Source: Galeopsis tetrahit (taxonomy: Eukaryota > Streptophyta > Magnoliopsida > Lamiales > Lamiaceae). From it: DNA of 64,000 bases. The position numbers were made by a program, and so were the translations under genes. The stretch is taken from positions 63,563,441 to 63,627,440 of the forward strand of contig OY776125.1 of NCBI GenBank assembly GCA_963675135.1. The letters run 5' to 3'. Shown piece by piece: positions 20,799-30,931 of this stretch. The notes under the pieces are model-generated. The model had not been told where the DNA came from and searched no databases. It worked only from the letters and a program-made list of their open reading frames with translations. The stretch's first letter is position 1; each line of letters begins with the position of its first letter.

Positions 20799-23700
20799 CT
20801 ATTTAATACTGTCTTCGTTGAATAGCTCAACGCAATAGGACTTTCGATAAGATTCACACATTTGTGGAACGATGTCTTGCACATCTTGTCCCGTAGCAAG
20901 ACATTCCAACATCTTCATGCACACAATTCCACAATCACTACCGTTCGTTTGTTGTGGAGGACACGGATACGTACAAACATCCCACACCGGCTTTAAAGAC
21001 TGTAATTCCCGTTGGCCCTTCCATACATCTCCTTCTACACATAAGCTAGGCAAGAGTTGGGCAATGTTTTTAAATAGTTGCATCATTTTTTACCTCGGAC
21101 GACGCCCCGTTAGGGAATCGTATATCTTTATTGTCTCGTCCTGAATAATAATCTGATACAACACCCAATGGTTATTCGCGATATTTGCAACACCAAACAC
21201 ATACTCAACATCTGACCATGGGCGACAATAGACATTTTTTGGCCGTTGGCCGATCACATACTCAAGTATACGCCCTTCCTTCTCAGACCAAGTCCATTCG
21301 CCATCGCGTGCTCGTTTCCAGGAGTTGTAACATCTCGTCGAGAGAAATGTCTGCATGAATTATTTCCAACATTATTCAGCGCACACACACTAATACGCCA
21401 AAAGGAAACAAAAAAAATGGTACTTACAGAAATGCTAACATCAACAGCTGTCCAATTACGCAAGAAACACGTTGGCCACATCTCTACTTTGCGTAGAAGG
21501 AGGTACAGGAGCGCATCCATGTGCTAAAAATAATTAAATAACAACAACGTATAACGATACCCATAAAAAATTTGCTTTTCACATTAAAATTGAAAAAATA
21601 TATCTGACCTCATCTGTCAGCCACCCTGTATTGGTCCATATACACCTAAACCAACTTGGCTCCACATATGGGACACACTTCACAGATAATTTCACCTTTG
21701 TATGTAGAGATTGATTAGTGGCCCACCAATCCGAGAAGTGGCATACCAATTGGGGTGAAACTTCGAAAGTGAGTGGATTGAAAATAATTCTATGTGCATC
21801 GCTTGGCTCCACATAAGGGACTATTTGAAGCATCTACATAAAAAAAAAAAAAAACAGAATGTCATTTACATCATTCAATGTGCAAATAACCTGAGTAACA
21901 TTTGTAATCGGTTAGTACGTTACATTTTCCCGTACGGTTGTTTCATCATCATCCTTTAAGCAGTCATGGTCCACATCTTTAACACAGTCACTCTCAGTCT
22001 CCATCGCACAATTGTCATCAGCCTTCTCCATTTGCTCATTATACGACTCCGTGACGCACTCGCCATCAACCTTCTTCGTTTCATCATTATCCAACTCATT
22101 CACACACTCACCCTCAACCTCGACCTTCTTCATTTCATCATTAACCAACTCAATCACACACTCGCCCTCAACCTCAACCTTCTTCATTTCATCATTAACC
22201 AACTCCTTCACACACTTGCCCTCAGCCTTCTTCATTGTATCATTATCCAACTCCATCACACATTCACCCTCAGCTTCCTTAAAACTCTCATTGTTAGACT
22301 CATTCACACAACTGTGTTCCTACAATTAAACATAATACTGTTTAGTAAATAACAATTAGTAATTGACAGATTCATTTCTTACTGAATTGACCTTCATGTC
22401 TTCATGAACGTGATCGTTGCCACCGTTCACTTTCGTAGTCTCTTCTCCATCAGGTTCCACTACATTCTCATCTTTGGGCCTTTGATCGGTCTCCACTGAC
22501 TTGGCGCTCATACCTAGCTTCAGGCAAATAGCATTCATCAACATCTCTAGTCTTGCCTGACTTTTGTCTATAGTATCTAGCCGTCCAATGACCGTTTCAC
22601 GAAAGCCTTTTATCTTTGGTTCGTTTGTTTCATCTATGTGGACTGTTTGAGTTGTGCGCGCCCCTCTTCTGGTCGCATTTGTATTGCAATCAGTAACATC
22701 AATGATTGGAGGAGTCTTTCTTTTACGAGATACTTGGGCTCGGGATGGATCATCATGAGTGCGGTCTTGATCGAGTTCATCTTCCCATAGAACGGCACTA
22801 CGATAAGACGGTGAATTTTCCTCAACCTTTGAGGGCACTAGATTACCCACCACACGCATATGCATAAAGGGGGTGAATATTATAAAATTGACAACTTAAT
22901 TAGCCAAATTGGGAACATTTTACACTTACATTATCTGCAGAGCGATCTCGTCCCTTCAACCTTGGGAAACATTTCTTACTGAGTTGTTGATAACGTATAA
23001 CCCCGTCTACACAACTCCATCTAATCATACGTGGGATGGATGTCTGACGGCGGGCTATAGGCACAGCACAAATAGATGCAACACTGTTCATTGCCTCATA
23101 TGCCCATATTTGAAGGGCATAACTGAAACCATAAACATCAATGTACATTCTTGATTTTCGTTTAGACCGTTGTTTGGGCTTCTCACTCTCTTGAAGTTTA
23201 AGGGCATTAAGTTTCTTCCTAACATCATCAACAAGGAACTCGAAAGCAACACGACCCCATGGATACCCATTAAATTCAACCAAGTCATCAATGAGGAACA
23301 TATATTCAAGATCAATAAACTTCGAACTTTTATGTTTAATGAGCAGAACACCATAGAGCAATAGCAATAGCGATAATTTCAAGGACAAATCAGATTCAGG
23401 ATCTTGTCCACATTTGGATAAAAAGGCCTCCTCAATTTGGGATACGGTTACCTCTGTTGCAGACTTAAAGACCTTCTTGTGCACCAACGAGTTGGTGGGT
23501 ATTGAAGACTTCGAACCAAATTGCAATCCGGTGACTAATGCAAATTCTCTAGGCCCGAATTCAGCTTTTCTGTTGTTGATATTGAAAATTAACTTGTCTC
23601 CTACATTTGTCAGGTCTTGCTTATACAAGAGATGCAGATAGAGTTGTCCTTGAAATGCGAGATCTTCAATATCTAAGAATTGCCCAAAGCATGTCTCACG

Positions 23701-23811
23701 AAATTTAACTATGTTTCTTGCACCTAGACTGTTGCTAATATCTATGATGCGTAATTCTGACCTATTACTAAGACCCACTGCAAACCCAGGTTCAATACTC
23801 TTCGTTGCCAT
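20799..23811 (-). pseudogene. DUF1985-Ulp1 (C48) SUMO-protease-like gene, six exons, one nonsense codon
   Basis: Exons, minus strand: 23811-22930 (DUF1985: RNIVKFRETCFGQFLDI, REFALVTGLQFG, SLLLLLYGVLLIK), about 22865-22383 (basic, with SRKRKTPP), 22319-21924 (acidic Cys-containing repeats), 21833-21609, 21523-21428 (MDALLYLLLRKVEMWP) and 21350-20799 (peptidase). Nearly all junctions are phase 0 with GT-AG borders; the start of exon 2 is the one I could not fix. The C48 catalytic residues are visible: His in IANNHWVLY, Asp in KIYDSL, Gln and Cys in PQQTNGSDCGIVCMKML. A TAA at 21090-21092 lies between the Asp and the Gln/Cys, so the enzyme would lose its nucleophile. DUF1985-Ulp1 genes are known passengers of plant Mutator- and CACTA-type elements; here the neighbour is a Harbinger transposase. 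Ulp1 enzymes remove SUMO. Confidence 0.8.
21924..22319 (-). repeat. acidic Cys-containing amino-acid repeat exon of the Ulp1 gene
   Basis: This exon consists of about six degenerate copies of an 18-22-residue unit of the form KKVEVEGECVNELVNDEM. The two central copies are nearly identical at DNA level. It links the DUF1985 part and the peptidase part and is expected to be disordered and highly charged, with one Cys per unit. Confidence 0.85.
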
Positions 23812-23825
23812 TGAAGCCTGTTATA

Positions 23826-23955
23826 AATCAGATACAAGACTCACCAGTCACCAACAAACACATAATAATGCAAACAAAATACATCAAATTAATCAGATAC
23901 AAGACTCACCAGTCACCAACAAACACATAATAATGCAAATAAAATACATCAAATT
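23826..23955. repeat. 65-bp tandem duplication
   Basis: Two copies (23826-23890 and 23891-23955) with one clear mismatch, in the probable 5' leader intron of the DUF1985-Ulp1 gene. The duplication repeats possible splice-acceptor surroundings. Confidence 0.9.
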
Positions 23956-24384
23956 AACACTATCACCCAAAAACCGACAATAGAGTTTTGAATACCAACA
24001 TGCAAACAAGATATAAGCTGAAGTTGATATAGACAAGTGGCAACATACCTTTTTCGATTGATTAATGATGATTTCAAGACGGAGAGTGAATCGAAGAACG
24101 CGAGATGTTTCCAGTACGAAGATACGAGTCCTCCAAGAAATTAAAACACTCCAGCTGAAAATGTATTAAAATTTTCACAATAATATTTTATTCCTATTAT
24201 TTTTTGGCGCGCACCGACCTTGGGATTAGGGTTTTTATGGTTTGGGACAGTGGGCCTCTTATCCGGGTTTTAAATGGGCTGTGTGTGTTGTTGTGGTGAA
24301 TAAATCAATTTAGGGAATTGTTGATTAAAAAATAAATCTACATTTGAAGATATGTTAAACAATGAGTTTCACTCGATTACCTAT

Positions 24385-25150
24385 TACTCTCTCCGTCCCA
24401 CAAAGATAGCTACATTTTACTTTACACACAAATTAAGAAAAATCAGTAAATGTAGTAAAATTTAGCTAATGTGTCAATTTTGCCATTGAAATCAGTAAAT
24501 GTCACTAGTACATATTTGGCCTTGGAGAGCTTTTCTAAAAGCTCTCCAAGTGGGAGCAGTCCAAGCTAAATTGCACTTGGAGAGCCCTTAAAGGGCTCTC
24601 CAAGTGCAAAAAGGGCTCTCCAAGTAACTCGATAAAATGAATGGAATAGAATCGTTTGCCTATTTAAGTTTAAGTTTTTAAGCTAAACTTGGGTTTACGT
24701 TTACGAACTCGAACTCAACTACTTATTTTTTAGAATGAGTCTCATAGTTGTATTTTATAATTTGTCTGAGTTAGTGGGATTTGTATCCGTATTTTAAATG
24801 GGTTGTATTACATATTTAAAAATGGGCAATTGTGAATTTTATAACTAATCAACATTTAAAGTTGTATTAAATAGAGGGCTCGTCTCGACTCGATTGCCTA
24901 TTGAGTTTTTTAATTAAAATTGTAAAACATATTTTTTACGAAATAATAAACTCGTACTCGACTCGATTTTAAAAAAATGGGCGTTATAGGTGTATTTAAA
25001 ATGGGCGGACATGTGAATTCAACTGAAACATCCAATACGAAGATACATTTTTTAATTTCAAAAAATTAAACAAGATAATCTCAACTTTTAATTAAGCCTT
25101 CCAAAGTTAAGTTTAAAATTTTTAATTCAACTGGAAAACCAAACGACGCT
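24385..25150. other. gene-free AT-rich spacer with MITE end and hairpins
   Basis: A Stowaway-like terminus (CTCTCTCCGTCCCACAAAGA) follows a TA at 24385-24386, but I could not find its partner end. Two near-perfect palindromes follow (separate entry). From 24,650 to 25,030 there are two diverged copies of a segment with CTCGAACTC/CTCGACTCGA motifs and GGGC-rich bits, resembling decayed hAT-type termini. Confidence 0.4.
24521..24625. repeat. cluster of near-perfect hairpins built on CTTGGAGAGC
   Basis: 24521-24550 is a 14-bp inverted repeat with a 2-base loop (CTTGGAGAGCTTTT arm). 24571-24609 is a 19-bp inverted repeat with a 1-base loop (TTGCACTTGGAGAGCCCTT arm). A third half-copy, GGGCTCTCCAAGT, follows at 24613-24625. 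The motif GCTCTCCAAG or its complement occurs five times in about 105 bp. Confidence 0.9.
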
Positions 25151-25281
25151 TCACTCCGGGAATCGCACCTGTCCTTGCTTGTAAAAAAGGTTTTGATCTT
25201 CGTTTCAATCCACATCACAGTCATATTCGCAGACCATTTTCTTTCCATCTAAAACAAGAATTTCACTAAATCATCCACAAT

Positions 25282-26355
25282 ATGAGTCGTAGAAAGTTAT
25301 CTATGCCCACGACGCTGTCGTTCGAGTTGATTTGGGAGACACTAACCCTTATGCCAGCCCTGTGTGTTCTTGGATGCAAGAGTGTGTGTCGGGCCTGGAA
25401 AACAATGATCGAAAGTCCTACCTTTGTGAAGCAACACTTGCGTGAAATGATCAGGCAGAACAAAGGTGGGTACATGCTGGACTATGAAAGTAGGCGTCAA
25501 ATTATAGCGGTCCATCGGAGTGAGCCAACGGGATGGGGAGACTTGGAAAAGCCGTTCGAAGTCGTTGGGAGTTGTAACGGCATACTTTGTGCCATCGGGG
25601 TCGAAAACAGCATTTTCTTGTGGAATCCAACTACAAATCGTTATCGGGTACTTCCTCCGCATAACATTCTGTTTCATTTAAATGAGTGCAATAGGGCGGT
25701 GTTGTCCTTCGGGGTGGGGTACGATGGAGGGACGGATGATACTAAAGTGATTCGCCTTGTACGGTTCACGGGTTCGAATTTGAGTCCATATTTGTCAATA
25801 CATTCTTCAAGACAAAACATTTGGAGAGATGTGGGGCATTGTCGGGATATGGATTGTGCGCCGGATCCAGGTGTGTATGTGAAGGGTGCCCTTCATTGGA
25901 TTATTTCTTTTGGTCCACATAGTCGTCAAGTGGCTGCATTGGATATGGGGTCAGAGGAGTTTAGAATAATAAGAACCCCCGTTGAAGCGTTAGATCCGGG
26001 GTTCCCTCATAATATTGGTGCGCTGGACAGTGATACTCTAATTTATTACTCCAGCTTTTATTTCTTTGAGAACCGTATAAGTTTTTGGATTCTTAAGGAG
26101 TATGGAGACGACAATTCGTGGACAAATATAACGATGGATGGTCCAATACTGAGGAACGCCGTAGGACTAGTGAGTATCCAGCCGATGAGATTCGAGAAGC
26201 CGGATGATTCGAAGATCCTTATGAGAGTTGATCCAATTGGAACATTCGTGTATTGGGACATGGTCGAAAACAGGTTTTACGAAACTGATTACGATGTAGT
26301 TGTTCGTGGACATTGCACAATGAACACATACATTGAGTCAGTTGAGGTTCCATGA
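25282..26355 (+). CDS. F-box protein with F-box-associated domain, intronless and intact
   Basis: 357 residues. The F-box lies at about residues 8-52 (LSFELIWETLTLMPALCVLG, CKSVCRAWKTMI, SPTFVKQHL). An F-box-associated/kelch-like region follows, with GSCNGILCAIG, IFLWNPTTNRYRVLPP, LSFGVGYDGGTDDTKVIRLV, GALHWIISFG and FEKPDDSKILMRV. This is the usual form of plant SCF ubiquitin-ligase substrate receptors, which bind SKP1 through the F-box and the target through the C-terminal domain; the target is unknown. The single exon, length and codon flow are normal. It lies between the Ulp1 gene and the minus-strand Myb/SANT gene. It could be a captured host gene or a host gene that happens to lie there. 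A decayed copy of its 3' end follows at 26.66-26.74 kb. Confidence 0.9.
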   Translation: MSRRKLSMPTTLSFELIWETLTLMPALCVLGCKSVCRAWKTMIESPTFVKQHLREMIRQNKGGYMLDYESRRQIIAVHRSEPTGWGDLEKPFEVVGSCNGILCAIGVENSIFLWNPTTNRYRVLPPHNILFHLNECNRAVLSFGVGYDGGTDDTKVIRLVRFTGSNLSPYLSIHSSRQNIWRDVGHCRDMDCAPDPGVYVKGALHWIISFGPHSRQVAALDMGSEEFRIIRTPVEALDPGFPHNIGALDSDTLIYYSSFYFFENRISFWILKEYGDDNSWTNITMDGPILRNAVGLVSIQPMRFEKPDDSKILMRVDPIGTFVYWDMVENRFYETDYDVVVRGHCTMNTYIESVEVP

Positions 26356-26656
26356 TCTTGCACAATGAACTCCTTATTGTGTTTTGTGTTTATGCTTATT
26401 TTGGCTAGTACGAAGATTATTTTGTTGTATAGTTTATTATATGAACCAATGGGGTATCCATTTTGGTGTTTTGAAATCAGTGTAACATATCGTTTTTGTG
26501 CATATGGCTTTGTTGGTTTACTTTAGCATCATTTTCTTTCATACACAATGAATGATGTGGGTTTGTTGGCTGTTCAAGATCACAAAATTGTAAACAATAC
26601 TTCCTAAGGAAACGCCAAACAATTAGCCCACAATTGTAATTGTAAAATGACATAAT

Positions 26657-26735
26657 AGAAACATATTTTGTACAACTGACTATGATGTAGACGTTGCACA
26701 ATGAACACATATATTTCGTTAGTAGAAGTTCGTAT
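26657..26735 (+). pseudogene. decayed copy of the F-box gene 3' end
   Basis: The sequence reads like the last coding stretch of the F-box gene (TDYDV, then CTMNTYI in the parent) but with an internal deletion and a frame break. Repeated TGCACAATGAACAC motifs occur here and downstream near 26,740, as at the end of the parent gene. This suggests a former tandem F-box copy. Confidence 0.6.
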
Positions 26736-26739
26736 CTGT

Positions 26740-27215
26740 TCGTGCACAATGAACACACGTTGGGGTACATATCTCGTTGTCATGAAAAATAGTGTTTATA
26801 TTCGTTGTTTTTCATTGTTTTGGTTGTCTTTAAAGTCATTTTCTTCCCCACACATATGGGCTTGACTCTTGAATGCCTGACTAGTGACTACCAACCCCAC
26901 AACTGATTCAAAATCAAACAATAAACACTACTTCATAAACAAACACCCCAATCAGGCCAACAAATTCAACAACAATGCATTCATTCAAATATAAAAAATG
27001 TACCAAGGCAGGAAGCATAACAACATTCAACCAAAATACTTAAACATCCATAAACTACGCAAATGTATCAAAAGATTGTACAAAAAGTTGACAAAATATA
27101 GAGTATTCAACAGCCTAAAATATAGGCAACAAAGTATTTAAGATGCCAAAAAGGGAGAGAATTTAAGTTTCATTCAACAACACCAGGCCCATCAAAAAAA
27201 ACAACCAAACATCCT
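26740..27215. other. gene-free spacer
   Basis: AT-rich DNA between the F-box remnant and the 3' end of the minus-strand Myb/SANT gene. No coding signal seen; it probably includes the 3' untranslated region of that gene. Confidence 0.5.
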
Positions 27216-28704
27216 TCATAAATGAAGATCACCCGATATGATCCGGTGCACAAACCGAGCACGCGCTTCAGGCGGAAAACCCAAGAACATCTCCATGACG
27301 GTAGTGTTCTGCACGAGCACGTTACATATGTCAATCCTCTGATCAAGAGTCAACCCTGAAATGTCGCCAAGAAGGTTATAGATGTCGTGCCTCTTAAGAC
27401 CTAGTTTTGACTCATATTGTAACGCATCACAAATCACGCCTAAGCGATTGTCGGAGGATGTGGCCATATGACCTAGCACGTTCATCAGTGGATCTTCAGA
27501 ATTCACAGCTGCTGCCGAAGTGCTTCGCTTACGAGAAACATTGGGACGACGACCATTCATGGGTGTGGGTGCCTGAGTTTCTGAATCCTTGTCCATTGAA
27601 CAATTAACATTAGCATTAACATCAGGCTGGTCAGTGTCTGCGTTCTCCCCACGAACATGAGTCTCAGCTTACGGTTGCTCTGATTCCATGTTCACATACT
27701 CAACATCATCCACAGGCGGCAAATCATCATCAACAAGGGAATTGAAAGCCTCGTACACATCCTCAGCGCCAGATCCGGTTGCTCGATCATTACCGAACAC
27801 CTCAAGCCAATCACCGTACATTGGCCAGGGCTTGAAGCGCATGGTTGAGGCATATGGATCTTTCTGAAAACATAAACAATCTACAACTTAAATACAAATA
27901 CATAATAGAATCACCCACATCTATTGAACAAACTTTATGTAAATACCTTAAATCTTGCACAGCTGAAAACATAAACAATCTAAACCACACACATATATTG
28001 AACAAACTTTATGTAAATACCTTAACAATCTTTTCCCACATCTCATTGTCACAGTCAATGAGGTGCGTTGTGCTGTTGAATCCGATTCCGGAGTTATCTT
28101 TCAACATGGTGTTGAGGGAGCCATATAGCCTCTTCCAAACAATAATCTTTGAATTAATGTGTGGATTTGCTCGAATGTCAGTACCGGGCAGCTCAACCAA
28201 CATCATCTCTTCTAATTTGTTCTGATAACCTGGCCGAAAGCCATTTTCAGTCTTCCAACCATCAAGCACAATCTCCTTAAGCTTGCTCAGCAAAACGGAC
28301 TCCTCTACGTCAGTCCAGTTTCGTCTCTTCCGCTTGTTGTTTTCATTTGTCAATCTGTTCGATCGGGCCTTGTACCTCTTATTCCCCGTTGGTGGGGTAG
28401 TATCGAAACTTGAGGCCCCGCCTTCCACCTACGACCGATTCAACGCAATAATGATAAAACAAACTCAACAAGCCCTAATTTTTTTCAGACTAAAACATAT
28501 TTAGACAAAATGGAAGGGGAAAACGGTAAATCCACTAGAAACCCTCGCAAACAGTGAAGAAAATGACATATTCAACAAAAAGACGAAATTTTCATCGACT
28601 AAAACACCAACCAAACATAATCGTTTAATAGCTAAGAAATGTACTTCATACGACAACCAGTTCTGAAATTTTCAAAAAAACAAAGATAAACATACCTGAG
28701 ACAT
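27216..28704 (-). pseudogene. Myb/SANT-like protein, PIF/Harbinger ORF1 type, one in-frame stop
   Basis: Exons, minus strand: 28704-28696 (codes only MSQ), 28428-28021 and 27863-27216, all phase 0 with GT-AG borders, 354 codons in total. The Myb_DNA-bind_3 region is clear: KRRNWTDVEESVLLSKLKEI, GWKTENGFRPGYQNKLEEMM, GTDIRANPHINSKIIVWKRL, then MYGDWLEVFGNDRATG. The C-terminal half has a basic SRKRSTSAAA stretch and the conserved helical end found in plant homologues (LGHMATSS, LTLDQRIDICNVLV). A TAA at 27669-27671 splits the protein after the DNA-binding part. In PIF/Harbinger systems a Myb-like protein partners the transposase; this gene faces the transposase gene across the unit. The intron between exons 2 and 3 contains a partial duplication (see findings). 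Confidence 0.85.
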
Positions 28705-28899
28705 TGACGCCTTAAAAAACGGAGAACGCACCTGCAACGGGAAGAAGAAAAACAGATTGTTAGCGGTGACAAAGAAACTCAGACGAGGGGGGAATGGAGT
28801 ATGATGAAGAGAACCTTACGCGTGTAGTCGGGAGCTTTGGAAGTCGAAGAAATGGAGAACTCGGGAAATGTGAGCGTGAAGTCGAAGAGTGGCAAATGA

Positions 28900-29253
28900 A
28901 AATGTATAGAGAATGTTTGATTTTGTTGATGTATCAGAAGTAATATGGTGCATCAAACAATGAATTAGTGATGAATAGTGAGGGTAAAAATGTCTTTTCA
29001 TCATTTTGATCTATTTTATATGGTGAATTGAATATTCTATCAAACAAAAAAGAACTTTATATGAAGCTTTATAGAGTTTAATACATGCTATCACACGAGA
29101 ATTAAGTGTTTTTAGCACACTTTTTTGTACTTTCTATCACACAAGATTTTATCTTTATACTCCTTTATATGTCACTTTTCGCACTAATTTAGTAAGCGGG
29201 CCTCTTATATGTCACTTTTCGCACTAAAATTGTATCTGGTATCAAACGGACCC
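28900..29253. repeat. right terminal zone of the Harbinger-like unit
   Basis: Contains repeated ATATGTCACTTTTCGCACTA (about 29,168 and 29,207) and several CTATCACAC/CTATCAAAC motifs, ending ATCAAACGGACCC. These complement the GTTTGATAG motifs at 3,841 and 3,893 and are plausible transposase-binding repeats. Confidence 0.5.
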
Positions 29254-30509
29254 TATATGTAACTAAATATAAATGCTAGTATTAGTGTAATGTATATACC
29301 CCCTCAGTCATATGATTATTTCACCTGTTTTTGTTTGGCTTCTTTATTTTCATTTTTTATTTATAAATGTATTTAACAATACTTAAATCATTTATATTTT
29401 TAACCTATTTGTTTTATATATAAACTAGTCAATCAATATACGTAAAAGGATGTGAGAGTATGTTGTATTAATTGTGCAAGTAAATGGATATTAAAATTAA
29501 TTTGCTTTAAAAATATTTATTAGTCTTGTTTCCAAACCGTATCTTTATATGATTTTACTGAATTAAAAAAAAAGGAATTATGAGATGGTCTCATGTATGG
29601 AAAGTGATATCTAAAAATATCAAAGCATGCAAAATACTCCGTATTAGTTTCTTATACATGTAACATGACACAATTTCATATTAAAATAATACTAGAAAGA
29701 AAGGAGTGATGATAAAAGTATATAGAAAGAAAGGAGTGGTGAATATGGATGTATGGTATTGAGAAGAATGAAATGTAGAAGTAGAGGAGGAATTACAGAA
29801 AACAAAAAGGGTATTATTATATTACAGCTGCAATGAAGTCTAAGGTTGTATATATGGTGGTGTTGAGGTAGAATTGTAGAAATATATTAATCCAAACGGC
29901 AATGCCTGCCTGCACATCAAACAAACAAACAATTTAGTAGACACCATCCATAAAACAAAGTGTTATAACGTCCGATATTAGATAAAGGTAAAAAGTAAGT
30001 GTGAAGTGTGTGTGGTATTAGTGGATTAGTGGATAAATGATATGGTATAATTTTAATATGAATCGATCGAGTAGGTAGGAAAATACGGACATTATCTCTC
30101 TTGAGTTGTTCTTTCCTGCTGAAGGGCAGTGTCGTTAGCACCTTTGCTCGGTGTATCATATACCCTAAACCTCCTTTTTGGTTATCTAAATCATCAACTC
30201 TTATAATTCTAATCACAAATTGCATGCACCAATTTTGTGGGAATAATTGAAACATTACCATTGGTAGTATATATACTCATAAATCAATTAATCTTAATTA
30301 CAACTTGGATCATCTAGTTTTTTTTTTTTTTTTTATTGTAGAATCGAACCTTAATAGTAAAACAAGAAATTTAAACCCAATCCACATTTAATGACATTAT
30401 TTATTCTTCAGCTTATCCATCAAAAAAAAAATATACTATATTCTTCAGCTTCAGCAACCAAATAACCCAGCCACATAAATTTTACTACTCCGTAGTACTT
30501 TATTTATTA
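29254..30509. other. no gene recognised
   Basis: AT-rich intergenic DNA. A somewhat less AT-rich patch at 30,090-30,190 has no coding or RNA signature I recognise. Confidence 0.5.
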
Positions 30510-30731
30510 CTCCCACGTCCTACATGAATTTGCACACTCCATAAAATATCTTCACAACCCTCCCTCTTGAAATATACTCATATTTACCCATATACTATTA
30601 CTTTTCCACACTCAATCTACTTTTTACTTTACTTTATTCATAAAAATTTACAAAACTAACCCTTAAAACATCAATCATTACACATTTTCTTAAAATGTGT
30701 GTCGGTCAAAGGGTGCAAGTTCGGGAGGGAG
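30510..30731. mobile_element. Stowaway-like MITE
   Basis: 222 bp between TA duplications (30508-30509 and 30732-30733). The left end is CTCCCACGTCCTACATGAA. The complement of the right end is CTCCCTCCCGAACTTGCACC. Both ends share CTCCC and a TTTGCAC/CTTGCAC block. Non-coding. Confidence 0.55.
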
Positions 30732-30792
30732 TATCAATTACTAATATTAACCAAGAGAATAACCCTTGGAAGGATATATCATGAATAAAACC

Positions 30793-30816
30793 CTCTCTCT
30801 CTCTCTCTCTCTCTCT
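30793..30816. repeat. (CT)n microsatellite
   Basis: About 12 CT units. Such tracts are common in plant core promoters and leaders; it lies 116 bp before a small ORF. Confidence 0.9.
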
Positions 30817-30931
30817 ACGTGCATTCATTCCCAATCAACAACCCTTTTCAATCAAATCCATTTTCCATGCTTTACTTGTTGTTGAGACTTGAGAGGGCAT
30901 CAGCAGATGGACAGAGGAATTCAGAGCTAAT

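Larger units (their letters stand above)
3835..29253. mobile_element. candidate gene-carrying PIF/Harbinger-like element (split by copia)
   Basis: Inferred unit of about 14 kb once the nested copia is set aside. The left end reads GGTTCAGTTTGATAG. The complement of the right end reads GGGTCCGTTTGATAC. Both are flanked by TAT rather than a clean TTA/TAA target. Subterminal GTTTGATAG/GTGTGATAG motifs recur at both ends: left at about 3841 and 3893; right, read on the minus strand, at about 29,236, 29,132, 29,090 and 29,020. A DDE transposase lies near the left end on plus and a Myb/SANT-like gene near the right end on minus, the two-gene set of PIF/Harbinger elements. Between them are GRF, Myb-like, Ulp1/DUF1985 and F-box genes. 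The alternative is a cluster of unrelated insertions whose end similarity is coincidental. Confidence 0.4.

Noticed and set aside
21966..22352. Plus-strand ORFs rich in Leu/Ile/His over the repeat exon
   Set aside because: Antisense of the acidic repeat exon of the Ulp1 gene, which has proper splice borders on minus.
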